A stretch of 64,000 nt of DNA. It comes from Bacteroides coprosuis DSM 18011 (GTDB lineage Bacteria > Bacteroidota > Bacteroidia > Bacteroidales > Bacteroidaceae). The stretch covers positions 2,658,780-2,722,779 of the forward strand of contig CM001167.1 of NCBI GenBank assembly GCA_000212915.1, read 5' to 3'. The notes beneath the pieces are model-generated. The model was given only the letters and a program-made list of their open reading frames with translations, did no database searches and was not told where the DNA came from. The first letter of the stretch is position 1. Every line of letters begins with the position of its first letter. The translations under genes and the position numbers were made by a program. Shown here piece after piece: positions 9,520 through 18,101 of this stretch.

Positions 9520-10065
9520 ATGAAACAAAAGTTTTTTAAATTTATTTTTGATCGTCTTTTGGGCTGGAAGGCTATTTTTGATGTAGAGATTCCTGATAAA
9601 TGTGTTATTTGTGTTGCCCCACACACTTCCAATTGGGATTTATTGATGGGTAAAATATTTTATGCTGCATACAATAGAAAAGCTTCTTTTATGATGAAAA
9701 AAGAATGGTTTATTTTCCCCTTAGGCCTTCTTTTTAAAGCTATTGGCGGTATCCCTGTAAATAGAAGTAAAAATACATCACTAGTAGATCAGATGAGCCA
9801 AAAATTTGCCTCAACAGATTATTTTAATCTAGCAATCACACCCGAAGGCACAAGAAAAGCAAATACGAACTGGAAAAAGGGATTTTATTTTATAGCAAAA
9901 GGCGCCAACGTACCTATTATTTTAGTAGGACTCGATTATGGAACAAAGACAATCCAAATAGGAAAAAGATTTATACCATCAGGTGATATTGAAAAGGATA
10001 TGCCGATCATCAAAGACTTTTTTAAGGATTTTAAAGGGAAAAACCCTGAGAAGTTTGTTCTATAG
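9520..10065 (+). CDS. 1-acyl-sn-glycerol-3-phosphate acyltransferase-like (PlsC family)
   Basis: A lysophospholipid acyltransferase-family protein, likely moving acyl groups onto a glycerolipid or similar acceptor at the inner membrane. The HX4D catalytic motif is HTSNWD (His35, Asp40), and the phosphate-binding EGTR motif is at residues 109-112 (TPEGTRKAN). At 181 aa it is short for classical PlsC (about 240) and belongs to the compact Bacteroidota subgroup, so the true acceptor is open. Five bases separate it from the nitrilase-family gene, suggesting co-transcription. Confidence 0.8.
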   Translation: MKQKFFKFIFDRLLGWKAIFDVEIPDKCVICVAPHTSNWDLLMGKIFYAAYNRKASFMMKKEWFIFPLGLLFKAIGGIPVNRSKNTSLVDQMSQKFASTDYFNLAITPEGTRKANTNWKKGFYFIAKGANVPIILVGLDYGTKTIQIGKRFIPSGDIEKDMPIIKDFFKDFKGKNPEKFVL

Positions 10066-10070
10066 ATAAT

Positions 10071-10859
10071 ATGGAAAATCTAAGGCTCACTCTGGTGCAA
10101 ATGGATATAGCTTGGCTAGATAGACAAGCGAACCTCAATTATCTCTCAAAACTATTTCTAAAACTAAAAGGACAAACAGACTTAGTAGTCCTTCCTGAAA
10201 TGTTTACCACAGGTTTTACAGAGAAAAGCAAAGAGTTTGCCGAGCCTATGAATGGGCTTACTATACAGTTTTTAAAAAAGATGGCTACTGACAATGGATT
10301 TGCCATAGCAGGTAGCATAATAATAGAGGAAGAGCCATCTTTTTACAACCGTTTTTTATTCATTACTCCTAAACAAAAAGTTTATCATTACGATAAAAAA
10401 CATCTCTTCCGACTAAGTGGTGAAATCGATAATTATACCGCAGGCAAAAGTAAAATAATCATACATTACAAAGGGTGGAATATCTGCCCTCAAATCTGTT
10501 ATGATTTACGCTTTCCTGTTTGGAGCCGAAATGTTAATAACGAGTATGATTTATTAATCTACTCTGCTAGCTGGCCTAAAAGTAGGATTGATGTTTGGGA
10601 CTCATTATTAAAAGCCAGAGCGCTTGAAAATCAATCCTTTGTATGTGGAGTTAACAGAATAGGCATTGATGGTAATCAATTAATATATAATGGTAAAAGT
10701 ATTCTATTCGATGCTAAAGGTCGAACAATGAGCACAATAGAGGAAAACAAAGAAGAATACCAAACTGTTAATTTGTCTAAATATTCGTTATCAACCTTTA
10801 GAGAAAATTTTCCCGTATGGAAAGATTCAGACTCCTTTCAATTCATTAAGAATCTTTAA
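10071..10859 (+). CDS. Nitrilase-family carbon-nitrogen hydrolase (omega-amidase/YafV-like)
   Basis: A C-N hydrolase, probably acting on omega-amides such as 2-oxoglutaramate, a repair role known for Nit2/YafV. The Glu-Lys-Cys triad is visible: Glu43 in LPEMFTTGF, Lys109 in YDKKHLF, and Cys143 in ICPQICYDLRFPVWSRN. The 262-aa length fits YafV. It follows the acyltransferase gene by 5 bp. No signal peptide, so cytoplasmic. The substrate assignment comes from family resemblance only. Confidence 0.85.
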   Translation: MENLRLTLVQMDIAWLDRQANLNYLSKLFLKLKGQTDLVVLPEMFTTGFTEKSKEFAEPMNGLTIQFLKKMATDNGFAIAGSIIIEEEPSFYNRFLFITPKQKVYHYDKKHLFRLSGEIDNYTAGKSKIIIHYKGWNICPQICYDLRFPVWSRNVNNEYDLLIYSASWPKSRIDVWDSLLKARALENQSFVCGVNRIGIDGNQLIYNGKSILFDAKGRTMSTIEENKEEYQTVNLSKYSLSTFRENFPVWKDSDSFQFIKNL

Positions 10860-10936
10860 ATCAAATAATTGTTAAAAAAAGATAGAACCCTCAACAATAC
10901 CTATTTCTAGGTAGTTCTATTCATAAACAACTTTAG

Positions 10937-10944
10937 TATCTTTG
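10937..10944 (+). promoter_or_regulatory. Putative -7 element of the nagB-like gene
   Basis: TATCTTTG matches TAnnTTTG and lies 53 bp ahead of the ATG at 10998. Confidence 0.45.
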
Positions 10945-10997
10945 TGATACTAACATTACATAGTAATCAAATCTAACAATACTTTATTATAGAATTT

Positions 10998-12989
10998 ATG
11001 AAAACTAACTTAAGTTCTCAAATAACTCTGAACCGTGTATCTCCGAAATACTACCGTCCAGAAAATGCTTTTGAGAAATCTGTCCTAACTAGATTAGAAA
11101 AGCTACCTACAGACATTTTTGAATCCTTCGAAGAAGGAGCCAATAAAATTGCTTGTGATATTGCACAAACAATTCGTGACAAACAGAAAACTGGCCGCAA
11201 TTGCGTTTTAGCTTTGACTGGTGGTGACACACCTCGCAGCATATTCCAAGCATTAATAAAAATGCACAAAGAAGAAGGTCTAAGCTTCCAAAATGTTATT
11301 GTTTTTAATTTATACGAATACTATCCATTAGCATCAGATGCTATTAATAGTAATTTAAATGAATTGAAAGAGATGTTCTTGGATCATGTAGATATTAATC
11401 CAGCAAACATCTACTCACCTAATGGAACAATTGAAAAAGACCTAATATTTGAACATTGTGCTCAATACGAACAAAAAATTCAAGAAGTAGGTGGAATAGA
11501 TATTACTCTTTTAGGAATTGGTAGATTAGGTAATATCGCATTTAACGAACCAGGTTCACGCCTAAACTCAACTACTCGCCTTATTTTATTAGATAGCACA
11601 TCTCATGATGAAGCATCAAAGATATTTGGTGGTGTGGAAAAAACACCTATTAGCTCTATTACAATGGGTATAGAAACCATACTAGATTCTAGTAAAATCT
11701 ATTTAGTTGCTTGGGGAGATGAAAAAGCAGATATTATTAAAAAATCTGTAGAAGGTGAAGTATCTGATGTTATTCCTGCAACATTCTTACAAACTCATAG
11801 CAATACACGTGTAGTAATTGATTTACTTGCTGCAGACAAACTAACACGTATCAAACACCCATGGTTAGTAACATCATGTGATTGGAATGACAAACTAGTG
11901 CGTAGCGCTATTGTATGGCTTTGCCAATTAATAAACAAACCAATTCTTAAACTAACCAATAAGGATTATAACGAAAATGGCTTAAGTGAGCTTCTTGCTC
12001 TTTATGGTTCTGCCTATAATGCAAACATTAAAATATTTAATGATTTACAGAGAACAATTACTGGATGGCCAGGAGGCAAACCAAACGCAGATGATACTTA
12101 TCGCCCAGAAAGAGCGAAACCATACCCTAAACGTGTTGTAGTATTCTCACCACACCCTGATGATGATGTTATTTCTATGGGAGGAACTATCCGCCGTTTA
12201 GTAGAACAAAACCACGAAGTACACGTAGCTTACCAAACTTCTGGAAACATTGCTGTAGGTGATGATGAAGTAGTACGTTTCTTACATTTCATCAATGGCT
12301 TCAACCAAATCTTCAACAAAAGTAAAGATGAAGTTATTAATGATAAGTACAAAGAGATTCGTGAATTCCTACACAATAAAAAAGATGGAGATATAGATAC
12401 CAGAGATGTATTAACAATCAAAGGACTAATCCGTCGTGGTGAAGCACGTACAGCATGTACATACAATAATATTCCTCTAAACAGATGCCACTTCTTAGAT
12501 CTACCTTTCTATGAAACAGGTAGAATTCAAAAGAACCCTCTAGGTGAAAAAGATGTTGAGATTGTTCGTGCCTTACTTCAAGAAGTAAAACCTCATCAAA
12601 TTTTTGTAGCTGGTGACCTTGCTGATCCACACGGAACTCACAAAGTATGTACCGATACAGTATTAGCTGCTATTGACTTAGAAAAACAAGCAGGAGCTAA
12701 ATGGCTAGATGATTGCCGCATTTGGATGTATCGTGGCGCTTGGGCTGAATGGGAAATTGAAAACATTGAAATGGTTGTACCGATTAGCCCTGAAGAGCTA
12801 AGAGCGAAACGTAACTCTATTCTTAAACATCAATCTCAGATGGAAAGTGCTCCTTTCTTAGGTAATGATGAACGTTTGTTCTGGCAACGTAGTGAAGATA
12901 GAAACAGAGGTACTGCTGCTTTATATGACAATTTAGGACTTGCTTCGTATGAAGCAATGGAAGCATTCGTAGAATATATTCCACTATAA
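10998..12989 (+). CDS. nagB: Glucosamine-6-phosphate deaminase family (NagB-like) protein fused to a PIG-L/LmbE-type deacetylase domain
   Basis: The protein (663 aa) is a two-domain fusion. Residues about 30-290 align with E. coli NagB throughout (TGGDTP phosphate loop at 74-79, FLDHVDI, GNIAFNEPGS). Residues about 378-660 are a PIG-L/LmbE-type metal-dependent de-N-acetylase domain, with HPDDD at 386-390 and DPHGTH at 543-548. Most NagB catalytic residues are replaced: E. coli Asp72 is Tyr106 (FNLYEY), Asp141 is Leu177 and His143 is Asn179 (GRLGNIAFNEP). Only Glu148 (Glu184) stays. The deaminase activity implied by the usual name is therefore doubtful; the LmbE metal site looks intact. Monocistronic, with a promoter-like element before it and a terminator behind. 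I recall similar fusions in other Bacteroides. Confidence 0.85.
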   Translation: MKTNLSSQITLNRVSPKYYRPENAFEKSVLTRLEKLPTDIFESFEEGANKIACDIAQTIRDKQKTGRNCVLALTGGDTPRSIFQALIKMHKEEGLSFQNVIVFNLYEYYPLASDAINSNLNELKEMFLDHVDINPANIYSPNGTIEKDLIFEHCAQYEQKIQEVGGIDITLLGIGRLGNIAFNEPGSRLNSTTRLILLDSTSHDEASKIFGGVEKTPISSITMGIETILDSSKIYLVAWGDEKADIIKKSVEGEVSDVIPATFLQTHSNTRVVIDLLAADKLTRIKHPWLVTSCDWNDKLVRSAIVWLCQLINKPILKLTNKDYNENGLSELLALYGSAYNANIKIFNDLQRTITGWPGGKPNADDTYRPERAKPYPKRVVVFSPHPDDDVISMGGTIRRLVEQNHEVHVAYQTSGNIAVGDDEVVRFLHFINGFNQIFNKSKDEVINDKYKEIREFLHNKKDGDIDTRDVLTIKGLIRRGEARTACTYNNIPLNRCHFLDLPFYETGRIQKNPLGEKDVEIVRALLQEVKPHQIFVAGDLADPHGTHKVCTDTVLAAIDLEKQAGAKWLDDCRIWMYRGAWAEWEIENIEMVVPISPEELRAKRNSILKHQSQMESAPFLGNDERLFWQRSEDRNRGTAALYDNLGLASYEAMEAFVEYIPL

Positions 12990-13045
12990 GATAATTTATA
13001 GTTATACAATACAAAGCCCTGTTTTACAGACCCCAGTTTGTATCA

Positions 13046-13100
13046 TGACACCGACATGACAATACTTTGACACCGATATGTCGTTGTCTTGTCGGTGTCA
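13046..13100. repeat. 22-bp-pitch intergenic repeat, locus A
   Basis: Direct copies TGACACCGACATG (13046-13058) and TGACACCGATATG (13068-13080) start exactly 22 bp apart. An inverted copy follows at 13088-13100 (reads TGACACCGACAAG on the minus strand). The second direct copy and the inverted copy span exactly 33 bp and can pair. It lies between two convergent genes. Confidence 0.85.
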
Positions 13101-13123
13101 GAATAGAGCTCTTTCAAAGAAAA

Positions 13124-13152
13124 AGAGGTTACCCCAAATCAAGGTAACCTCT
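13124..13152. terminator. Bidirectional hairpin terminator
   Basis: AGAGGTTACC (13124-13133) and GGTAACCTCT (13143-13152) form a perfect 10-bp stem with an A-rich stretch on the left and a weaker T-rich stretch on the right. It sits between the convergent nagB-like and ATP-grasp genes. Confidence 0.7.
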
Positions 13153-13224
13153 CTATTTATTTATTAAACTATCCTATGCACTAATCTTTATTTAGCCAAT
13201 CCAAGTTAGCCACATACCCAGATT

Positions 13225-14142
13225 TTAATATTCTGTTATTTCTGTCTCACCTTTTGGAAGCTTAGGAAGTACAAACATTTCTCCTAACTTGTAATTATAC
13301 TCATCAGGAATAAACTCGTATCTACCATCTCCTGGATAAAAAGTCATTTCCCCAAAAATAGTTTTACCATTAATAGAATAAAAATCTACACGCACAAATG
13401 GAAAGCGGTCTGCTAAAACCTCAGCAAGGTGTACCATTTCGTCAAAATTAGTAGGTTTAGTAATTGGCGATTGAATCCACATAGATTCATCTACATCTCT
13501 GAAAGGTAACAACTTAAAATCCAAATCAAAAAAACCTGATTTATGATCTTCTCTTCTATCTAAATGAACTTCCAAAAACTTAGGTTTACCATTAAAGCAG
13601 TAAAATTTATAATCGGTTAGTGAGCCACGAGCTGCTTCAGCCATAAATTTATCGACCAAGAATCTAGGTTTAACATCTTTATAAGCCCATTCTAAACCAC
13701 CTCGATAATATTGATTACGTCTTTTCCATTTATATAGCTTCAATTTAGCCTTCCTTACATTCAGTTTAGACTTATCAGAAACTATTAAATTAAAGCCATA
13801 TCCATGTACTCCTTTTATAACAAACTGATCTGGTAAAGCATCAAAATCAATATCATTAATATCCTCATATATTCCTAGACAGGCATTAAGATATTGCTCT
13901 CCTATTTTTTCTTTTACATATTCTCTGACTGCATATTTATCAACGAGCTGATTCAAAATAGCTGGATGATAGTGAGTTTTATACCAATGAATTTTCTCAT
14001 TGAATCGGATAGGATTCTTATCATTATACTTTTGACTCGTATAATATTCGTAATAATATTTTACGCACTTATGAGGAGGAAGAAATTTCATTTTCTTCAA
14101 GATTCCCAAATAGAGTTTTCTAAAACCCTTAACTTTTGACAT
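13225..14142 (-). CDS. TupA-like ATP-grasp protein (polysaccharide-associated)
   Basis: The sequence resembles the TupA-like ATP-grasp family, often labelled glycosyltransferase, which joins amino acids or similar groups to cell-surface polymers such as teichuronopeptide or capsule. Features seen: NEKIHWYKTHYHPAILNQLVDKYAVREYV near residues 47-76, FVIKGVHGYGFNLIV (ATP-binding lid), TDYKFYCFNGKPKFL, and VRVDFYSINGKTIFGEMTFYPGDG (metal/ATP-binding Asp and Glu). 305 aa, no signal peptide or TM. It stands alone, without a capsule cluster around it, so the acceptor is unknown. Confidence 0.8.
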   Translation of the reverse strand: MSKVKGFRKLYLGILKKMKFLPPHKCVKYYYEYYTSQKYNDKNPIRFNEKIHWYKTHYHPAILNQLVDKYAVREYVKEKIGEQYLNACLGIYEDINDIDFDALPDQFVIKGVHGYGFNLIVSDKSKLNVRKAKLKLYKWKRRNQYYRGGLEWAYKDVKPRFLVDKFMAEAARGSLTDYKFYCFNGKPKFLEVHLDRREDHKSGFFDLDFKLLPFRDVDESMWIQSPITKPTNFDEMVHLAEVLADRFPFVRVDFYSINGKTIFGEMTFYPGDGRYEFIPDEYNYKLGEMFVLPKLPKGETEITEY

Positions 14143-14160
14143 CTATATTAATATTTTATG

Positions 14161-14168
14161 CAAAAGTA
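14161..14168 (-). promoter_or_regulatory. Putative -7 element of the ATP-grasp gene
   Basis: CAAAAGTA reads TACTTTTG on the minus strand (TAnnTTTG), 18 bp before the gene start at 14142. Confidence 0.45.
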
Positions 14169-14300
14169 AGCATTTTTTTTCGAGTGCCAATATTTCTATT
14201 TCTCCAATCGCCTCACTTCATCTTATTAAAATCTTAAAACCCGACATAGCTTTTACCTAAGGAGATTCAAGTATTTATTGCATCCTCAATTTTAAAGTCG

Positions 14301-14308
14301 TATTTTTG
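14301..14308 (+). promoter_or_regulatory. Putative -7 element of the amino acid permease gene
   Basis: TATTTTTG matches TAnnTTTG and ends 21 bp before the ATG at 14330. Because it overlaps the earlier TTG codon at 14306, it also argues against that upstream start. Confidence 0.5.
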
Positions 14309-14329
14309 CCCACCTTAATTAAAGTAAAA

Positions 14330-15595
14330 ATGACACAAAACAAACACACTAAGACTCCCTCCCTTTTAGGAGGGACAATGATTATTGCGGGTACACTAAT
14401 TGGAGGAGGTATGGTTGCTATACCTATCGCAACATCTGGTCTATGGTATTATCGTTCCTTGTTTGTTTTAATCTATTCTTGTTTTTGTATGCTATGCTCA
14501 GGTTTAATGTTGGTCGAAGCCAATCTTCATTACCCGCACGGAGCGAGCTTTGATACTATGGTGAAGGATTTATTAGGCAAAAAATGGAACATCATTACTG
14601 GAGTAACCATAACCTTTGTTCTTTATACCCTAGTTTATGCTTATATCACTGTAGGTGGCAGCATTACAACAAATATTATGGAGTCTGTTATGGGTAATAC
14701 TACTCCCTATCAACCTCTAGGAGGTTTTCTATTTTGCATGGTACTTGCTTTTTGTGTATGGATCTCTACAAAAGCAATAGACAGAGCCTCAACTATTCTT
14801 ATCATCGCCATGGTAATTAGCTTTATAGGCATGATTACAGGATTACTAGGACATATTAATATTGATTTTTTAAGTAATACTCCTGGCGTAATCGAAGGAG
14901 CAAGTTCTGAAGACAGTTATTGGAAATATTTTATATTTGCATTGCCTGTCTGCGTAACCTCATTCTGCTTTCATGGTACTGCACCCAGCATGGTGTTGTA
15001 TTACCAAAAAGATGCTAAGACCATTCAAAAGAGTATTATATGGGGATCTCTTATTGCATTTATTGTCTATACTCTCTGGCTTACCTCAGTGCAGGGAAAC
15101 TTATCTAGGTCTGAATTTATATCCATAAATTCTGCAGAAGACAATGTACAAGCAATGATTAATACACTAAGTAGCTATGTAACAATTGATTTATTGAAAC
15201 AACTTATTAATTTCTTCACGTACGTAGCTATTATTAGTTCCTTTTTGGGCGCTTCACTAGGTTTATTCGACTATTTAGCCGACTTATTTAATATAAAAGA
15301 TACACGACTAGGTAGATTAAAAACGGCTAGCATTACATTTCTACCTCCTTTAGTTGCTTCTTTTCTATTCCCTTACGGATTTGTAATTGCGATTAGCTAT
15401 GTTGGTTTTGCAGCAGCTATATGGTCTATCATAGTACCAGCATTAATGGTATTAAAATCACGAAAGAAATTTCCAGATGCTCCTTATCGTGTCTTTGGAG
15501 GAAAATTCTTAGTCTATTTTATATTACTATTTGCCATAATCACCTTGATATCTCAACTGATTACTCAGTTTGGACTAATTAAAGCTTTTGCTTAA
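14330..15595 (+). CDS. Aromatic amino acid permease (TyrP/Mtr/TnaB-like)
   Basis: An inner-membrane permease of the hydroxy/aromatic amino acid transporter family, probably importing tyrosine or tryptophan with protons. The N-terminal block GGTMIIAGTLIGGGMVAIPIATSG is the family's unwound TM1, and about eleven hydrophobic segments follow; FCFHGTAPSMVLYY is another conserved block. I use the ATG at 14330 (MTQNKHTK). The frame extends eight codons to a TTG at 14306, but a promoter-like element lies there. Single gene, closed by a strong terminator shared with yjbQ. Confidence 0.88.
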   Translation: MTQNKHTKTPSLLGGTMIIAGTLIGGGMVAIPIATSGLWYYRSLFVLIYSCFCMLCSGLMLVEANLHYPHGASFDTMVKDLLGKKWNIITGVTITFVLYTLVYAYITVGGSITTNIMESVMGNTTPYQPLGGFLFCMVLAFCVWISTKAIDRASTILIIAMVISFIGMITGLLGHINIDFLSNTPGVIEGASSEDSYWKYFIFALPVCVTSFCFHGTAPSMVLYYQKDAKTIQKSIIWGSLIAFIVYTLWLTSVQGNLSRSEFISINSAEDNVQAMINTLSSYVTIDLLKQLINFFTYVAIISSFLGASLGLFDYLADLFNIKDTRLGRLKTASITFLPPLVASFLFPYGFVIAISYVGFAAAIWSIIVPALMVLKSRKKFPDAPYRVFGGKFLVYFILLFAIITLISQLITQFGLIKAFA

Positions 15596-15622
15596 ACTCC
15601 AAACTTTATAATATGAAACGAA

Positions 15623-15658
15623 AAGAGGCTGCTAATATAAATCATCTAGCAGCCTCTT
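15623..15658. terminator. Bidirectional terminator
   Basis: AAGAGGCTGCTA (15623-15634) and TAGCAGCCTCTT (15647-15658) form a perfect 12-bp stem with A-rich and T-rich flanks, between the convergent permease and yjbQ genes. Confidence 0.85.
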
Positions 15659-15666
15659 CTTGTTTT

Positions 15667-16077
15667 CTATCCTATCACTGTTGCTATTAGAGAGCGTGGA
15701 CCGCCATAGTCTCTAAACTCGCAAAGATAGATTCCTTGCCAAGTACCCAAGTTTAACTGGCCATTAGTTATAGGAATATTTAAACTGGTACCTACTAAGA
15801 CTGTTTTTGCATGAGCAGACATATCATCACTTCCTTCGTAACTGTGTATATAGTAAGATTCTCCATCTTTAACTAAACGATTGAAAATACTATTTAAATC
15901 ATCAAGTACACTAGGATCTGCATTTTCATTAATTGTCAATCCAGCTGAGGTATGCTTGATAAAGAGGTTTAGCATACCCACATCAGGTAATGATGGTAAC
16001 TGTTCCAATACTTCTGATGTGATATAATGAAACCCCCTAGACCTTGCTTTTAGACGAAATTCTCTCTGATGAATCAT
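15667..16077 (-). CDS. yjbQ: YjbQ family protein (UPF0047; secondary thiamine-phosphate synthase)
   Basis: A 136-residue member of the YjbQ/UPF0047 family. Diagnostic blocks are LFIKHTSAGLTINENADPSVLDDL, HAKTVLVGTSLNIPITNGQLNLGTWQGIYLCEFRD and the PRS-containing end. Weak thiamine-phosphate synthase activity has been shown for E. coli YjbQ, but the physiological role is unclear. The IS3-family copy 1 ends 51 bp ahead of its ATG and points toward it, so its native promoter may have been displaced. Confidence 0.9.
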   Translation of the reverse strand: MIHQREFRLKARSRGFHYITSEVLEQLPSLPDVGMLNLFIKHTSAGLTINENADPSVLDDLNSIFNRLVKDGESYYIHSYEGSDDMSAHAKTVLVGTSLNIPITNGQLNLGTWQGIYLCEFRDYGGPRSLIATVIG

Positions 16078-16179
16078 AACTATTTATTTTCTCTTAAAAT
16101 AATAGAATATAAAAGAAATATCATATTTTGTCCCGTCCTAAAAAAGCGTTACAGTTAATAACGTTTTAAAAATAGTATA

Positions 16180-17027
16180 TTAAGTCCGAGCAACATGATT
16201 TGCTTGGACTTTTTTATAAGTTTTAATTTTTATTTTATTCTGTCGATGCATAAAATCAGGAGTGTTATACCCACAAGAAGCATGTGGCCTTTTCTCATTA
16301 TAGATACGGATAGTGTCTTTAATAAGTCTCTGCATATCCTTCAAGCTTAGATTATACTCACTTATACTGAATTCATCCTTTAAGATACCATTGACTCTTT
16401 CTGCTACAGCATTTGCATAGGGATCATAACTTTCTGTCATGCTACATTTATGCGATACTTTTTTAACTGCTTCTGGTAGCTATCCGAACAATATTGAATA
16501 CCTCTGTCAGAGTGGTGAATTAGCTCCATCTCAGTATATATCCGGCTTTTATTAGCCATTCTTAGTGCTCTAAGACTTCCTTTTGTGCTTAAACTCTCAG
16601 AGAGATCATAACCTACTATTTTCTTAGAATAAGCATCCGTAATAAGAGCTAAATAGTAATGGTGCTTAGCCGAAGACACATAGGTAATATCACTGACCCA
16701 TACCTGCTCGGGAGCTACGAGTTCTATATTTTCTATTAAGTTTTTATGCTTTTTAAAGCGGTGAAAAGAATTAGTAGTTCGCTTATGAGAGCGTTTAGGT
16801 GTAACTAGTAACTGGTTTGCTCTAAGTATAGTAAATAGTTTATCTCGTCCCACACCAAGCTCTCGTAGATTATCATAAAGCAGGTGATACAGTTTTCTAC
16901 CACCTAACCTAGGCATATCCCTACGTAACTGCTGAACGACTTGAATTACTTTTTCAGCTTTTTGTTTATTTTTCCTTTCACTCCACTTCCTTCGATAATA
17001 AAACTGCCTATTGATCCCGAGTAGCAC
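16180..17027 (-). pseudogene. IS3-family transposase OrfB, frameshifted
   Basis: The DDE integrase half of the transposase is split into two overlapping frames, 16437-17027 and 16180-16440. Compared with the intact copy at 58391-59239, one T is missing in the run at about 16446-16449, just after the YRI codons. The first part keeps the first two catalytic Asp residues (WVSDITYV, HHSDRGIQY); the second part carries the Glu (NAVAERVNGILK). This copy should not make active transposase by itself, though the intact copy could act on it. Confidence 0.92.
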
Positions 17028-17053
17028 ACAAATTTGAGTAAGAGATAGGCCCT

Positions 17054-17470
17054 CTACTTCTTTGTATCTGTCGGCTGCTCGGGGGAGGAGTTTTTTCGTA
17101 TCTTGATTTTATACTCTTTCTCTGCTATATCAATAAGAATATCTAAGATAGCAGCTTTGTGATCTCTATTCTCTAACTCATGCTCCAATCGGTTGTTTTT
17201 ACGCTTGAGCGTCTCTATTTGAGCTTCGAGCTCAACGATTTTTAGGTCTTTGGGTTTATTCATAGGGTAGGATGTTTTATATATAACATCTGTACTGCCA
17301 TATTTGATTACCCACTGACGGATAGTATCACTACCTTGTATTCTATATTTTCGACTTAAAGCGCTATAAGAGATATCGGTTTCTTCATATTCCTGGACTA
17401 CGGATAATTTAAAGGGCATACTATAGTCTTTTTGACTACGCCTAACATACGGTCTTTCTTTACTTTTCAT
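17054..17470 (-). CDS. IS3-family transposase OrfA, copy 1
   Basis: This is the DNA-binding half (138 aa): a helix-turn-helix region (LSVVQEYEETDISYSALSRKYRIQ, about residues 22-45) followed by a leucine-zipper-like coiled coil (residues about 75-115). Its stop falls inside the -1 frame that leads into OrfB (which reads KEVEGLSLTQICV ahead of the OrfB ATG), as expected for IS3 elements that join the two by -1 frameshifting. It differs from the second copy's OrfA by one residue (Thr versus Met near position 87). Confidence 0.9.
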   Translation of the reverse strand: MKSKERPYVRRSQKDYSMPFKLSVVQEYEETDISYSALSRKYRIQGSDTIRQWVIKYGSTDVIYKTSYPMNKPKDLKIVELEAQIETLKRKNNRLEHELENRDHKAAILDILIDIAEKEYKIKIRKNSSPEQPTDTKK

Positions 17471-17521
17471 AATGGTTTTGAGTATAGTGTAACGCTATGT
17501 TAGGACTAGACATTTATAAGT

Positions 17522-17557
17522 AAAAAAAGAGAGTATCCCTTATGGGACACCCTCTTT
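17522..17557 (-). terminator. Terminator of the thioredoxin genes
   Basis: On the minus strand, arms around GTGTCCC and GGGATAC with flanking AGAGG and TCTCT form a hairpin followed by seven T. The IS copy 1 ends 10 bp beyond the T-run. Confidence 0.75.
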
Positions 17558-17616
17558 TGCACTATTTATATAATCTAAATTTAATAACGCATAATTTAAT
17601 CAATCATAGGATAACG

Positions 17617-18093
17617 TTATTTTAGTAAAAACTCGTCTATTGCTTTTTTATAAGTTGCTTTATCTGCGGCTCCTGGCAATAATTGAGGTTGACCGTCCTT
17701 AGGTATAAACACCAATAGAGGAATACTTGTTACATTAAACAAAGCAGCTAGTTCTTTTTCTTTATCAACATTTATTTTATAGAAGGTTACCTTTCCATCA
17801 TATTCTTCTGCTAGATTTTTTATAATAGGAGCAATCATTCTACAAGGAGCACACCAATCTGCATACAAATCAATAACTGCTGGTTTATCTCCTTTAAAAT
17901 CCCATTCTTTGGAATTTTTATAGTCAAATACTTCTGAAAGGAACATATCCTTATCCATTTGCTTCACTTTATTGGGCTTAGCATCTGTCAGTTCCGTAGA
18001 ATCAACATCATCTATAGCAGAAGATTTTGTGAAAGCAAAACTTGTTACACCTAGTATAACAAGGGCTACTAAAGCTAAATATTTTTTCATCAT
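17617..18093 (-). CDS. Exported thioredoxin-family protein
   Basis: A thioredoxin-fold oxidoreductase with an N-terminal signal peptide (MMKKYLALVALVILGVTSFAF), so periplasmic or surface-anchored. The active site is WCAPC within VIDLYADWCAPCRMIAPII (about residues 80-98), and the cis-Pro loop is SIPLLVF. A 40-residue linker between signal and domain is acidic and Lys-rich. 8 bp after the cytoplasmic thioredoxin gene, in one unit ending at the terminator above. It may accept electrons from a DsbD/CcdA-like protein encoded elsewhere; none lies in this window. Confidence 0.88.
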   Translation of the reverse strand: MMKKYLALVALVILGVTSFAFTKSSAIDDVDSTELTDAKPNKVKQMDKDMFLSEVFDYKNSKEWDFKGDKPAVIDLYADWCAPCRMIAPIIKNLAEEYDGKVTFYKINVDKEKELAALFNVTSIPLLVFIPKDGQPQLLPGAADKATYKKAIDEFLLK

Positions 18094-18101
18094 TATAAGA
18101 A

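Larger units (their letters stand above)
16129..17512 (-). mobile_element. IS3-family insertion sequence, copy 1 (defective)
   Basis: The element is 1384 bp with related ends: the left end begins TGTCCCGTCCTAA and the right end, read inward, begins TGTCTAGTCCTAA; both continue into AGCGTTACA. It encodes OrfA (17054-17470) and a broken OrfB. It is more than 99% identical to the copy at 58340-59724; I counted about nine substitutions plus one deleted T. TTT flanks both sides, a possible 3-bp target duplication. The flank TTTATAA on the right is the same in both copies, so the exact outer limit is uncertain by a few bases. Confidence 0.92.

Noticed and set aside
13046-13100. Could the TGACACCGACATG arrays be small CRISPR arrays?
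   Set aside because: Repeats are 13 bp with about 9-bp spacers, include inverted copies, and no cas genes are near. At locus B the spacers are identical, which is opposite to CRISPR.
14239-14250. CCCGACATAGC ahead of the permease gene as a further repeat copy
   Set aside because: Only about nine bases match, and no partner lies at 22 or 33 bp.
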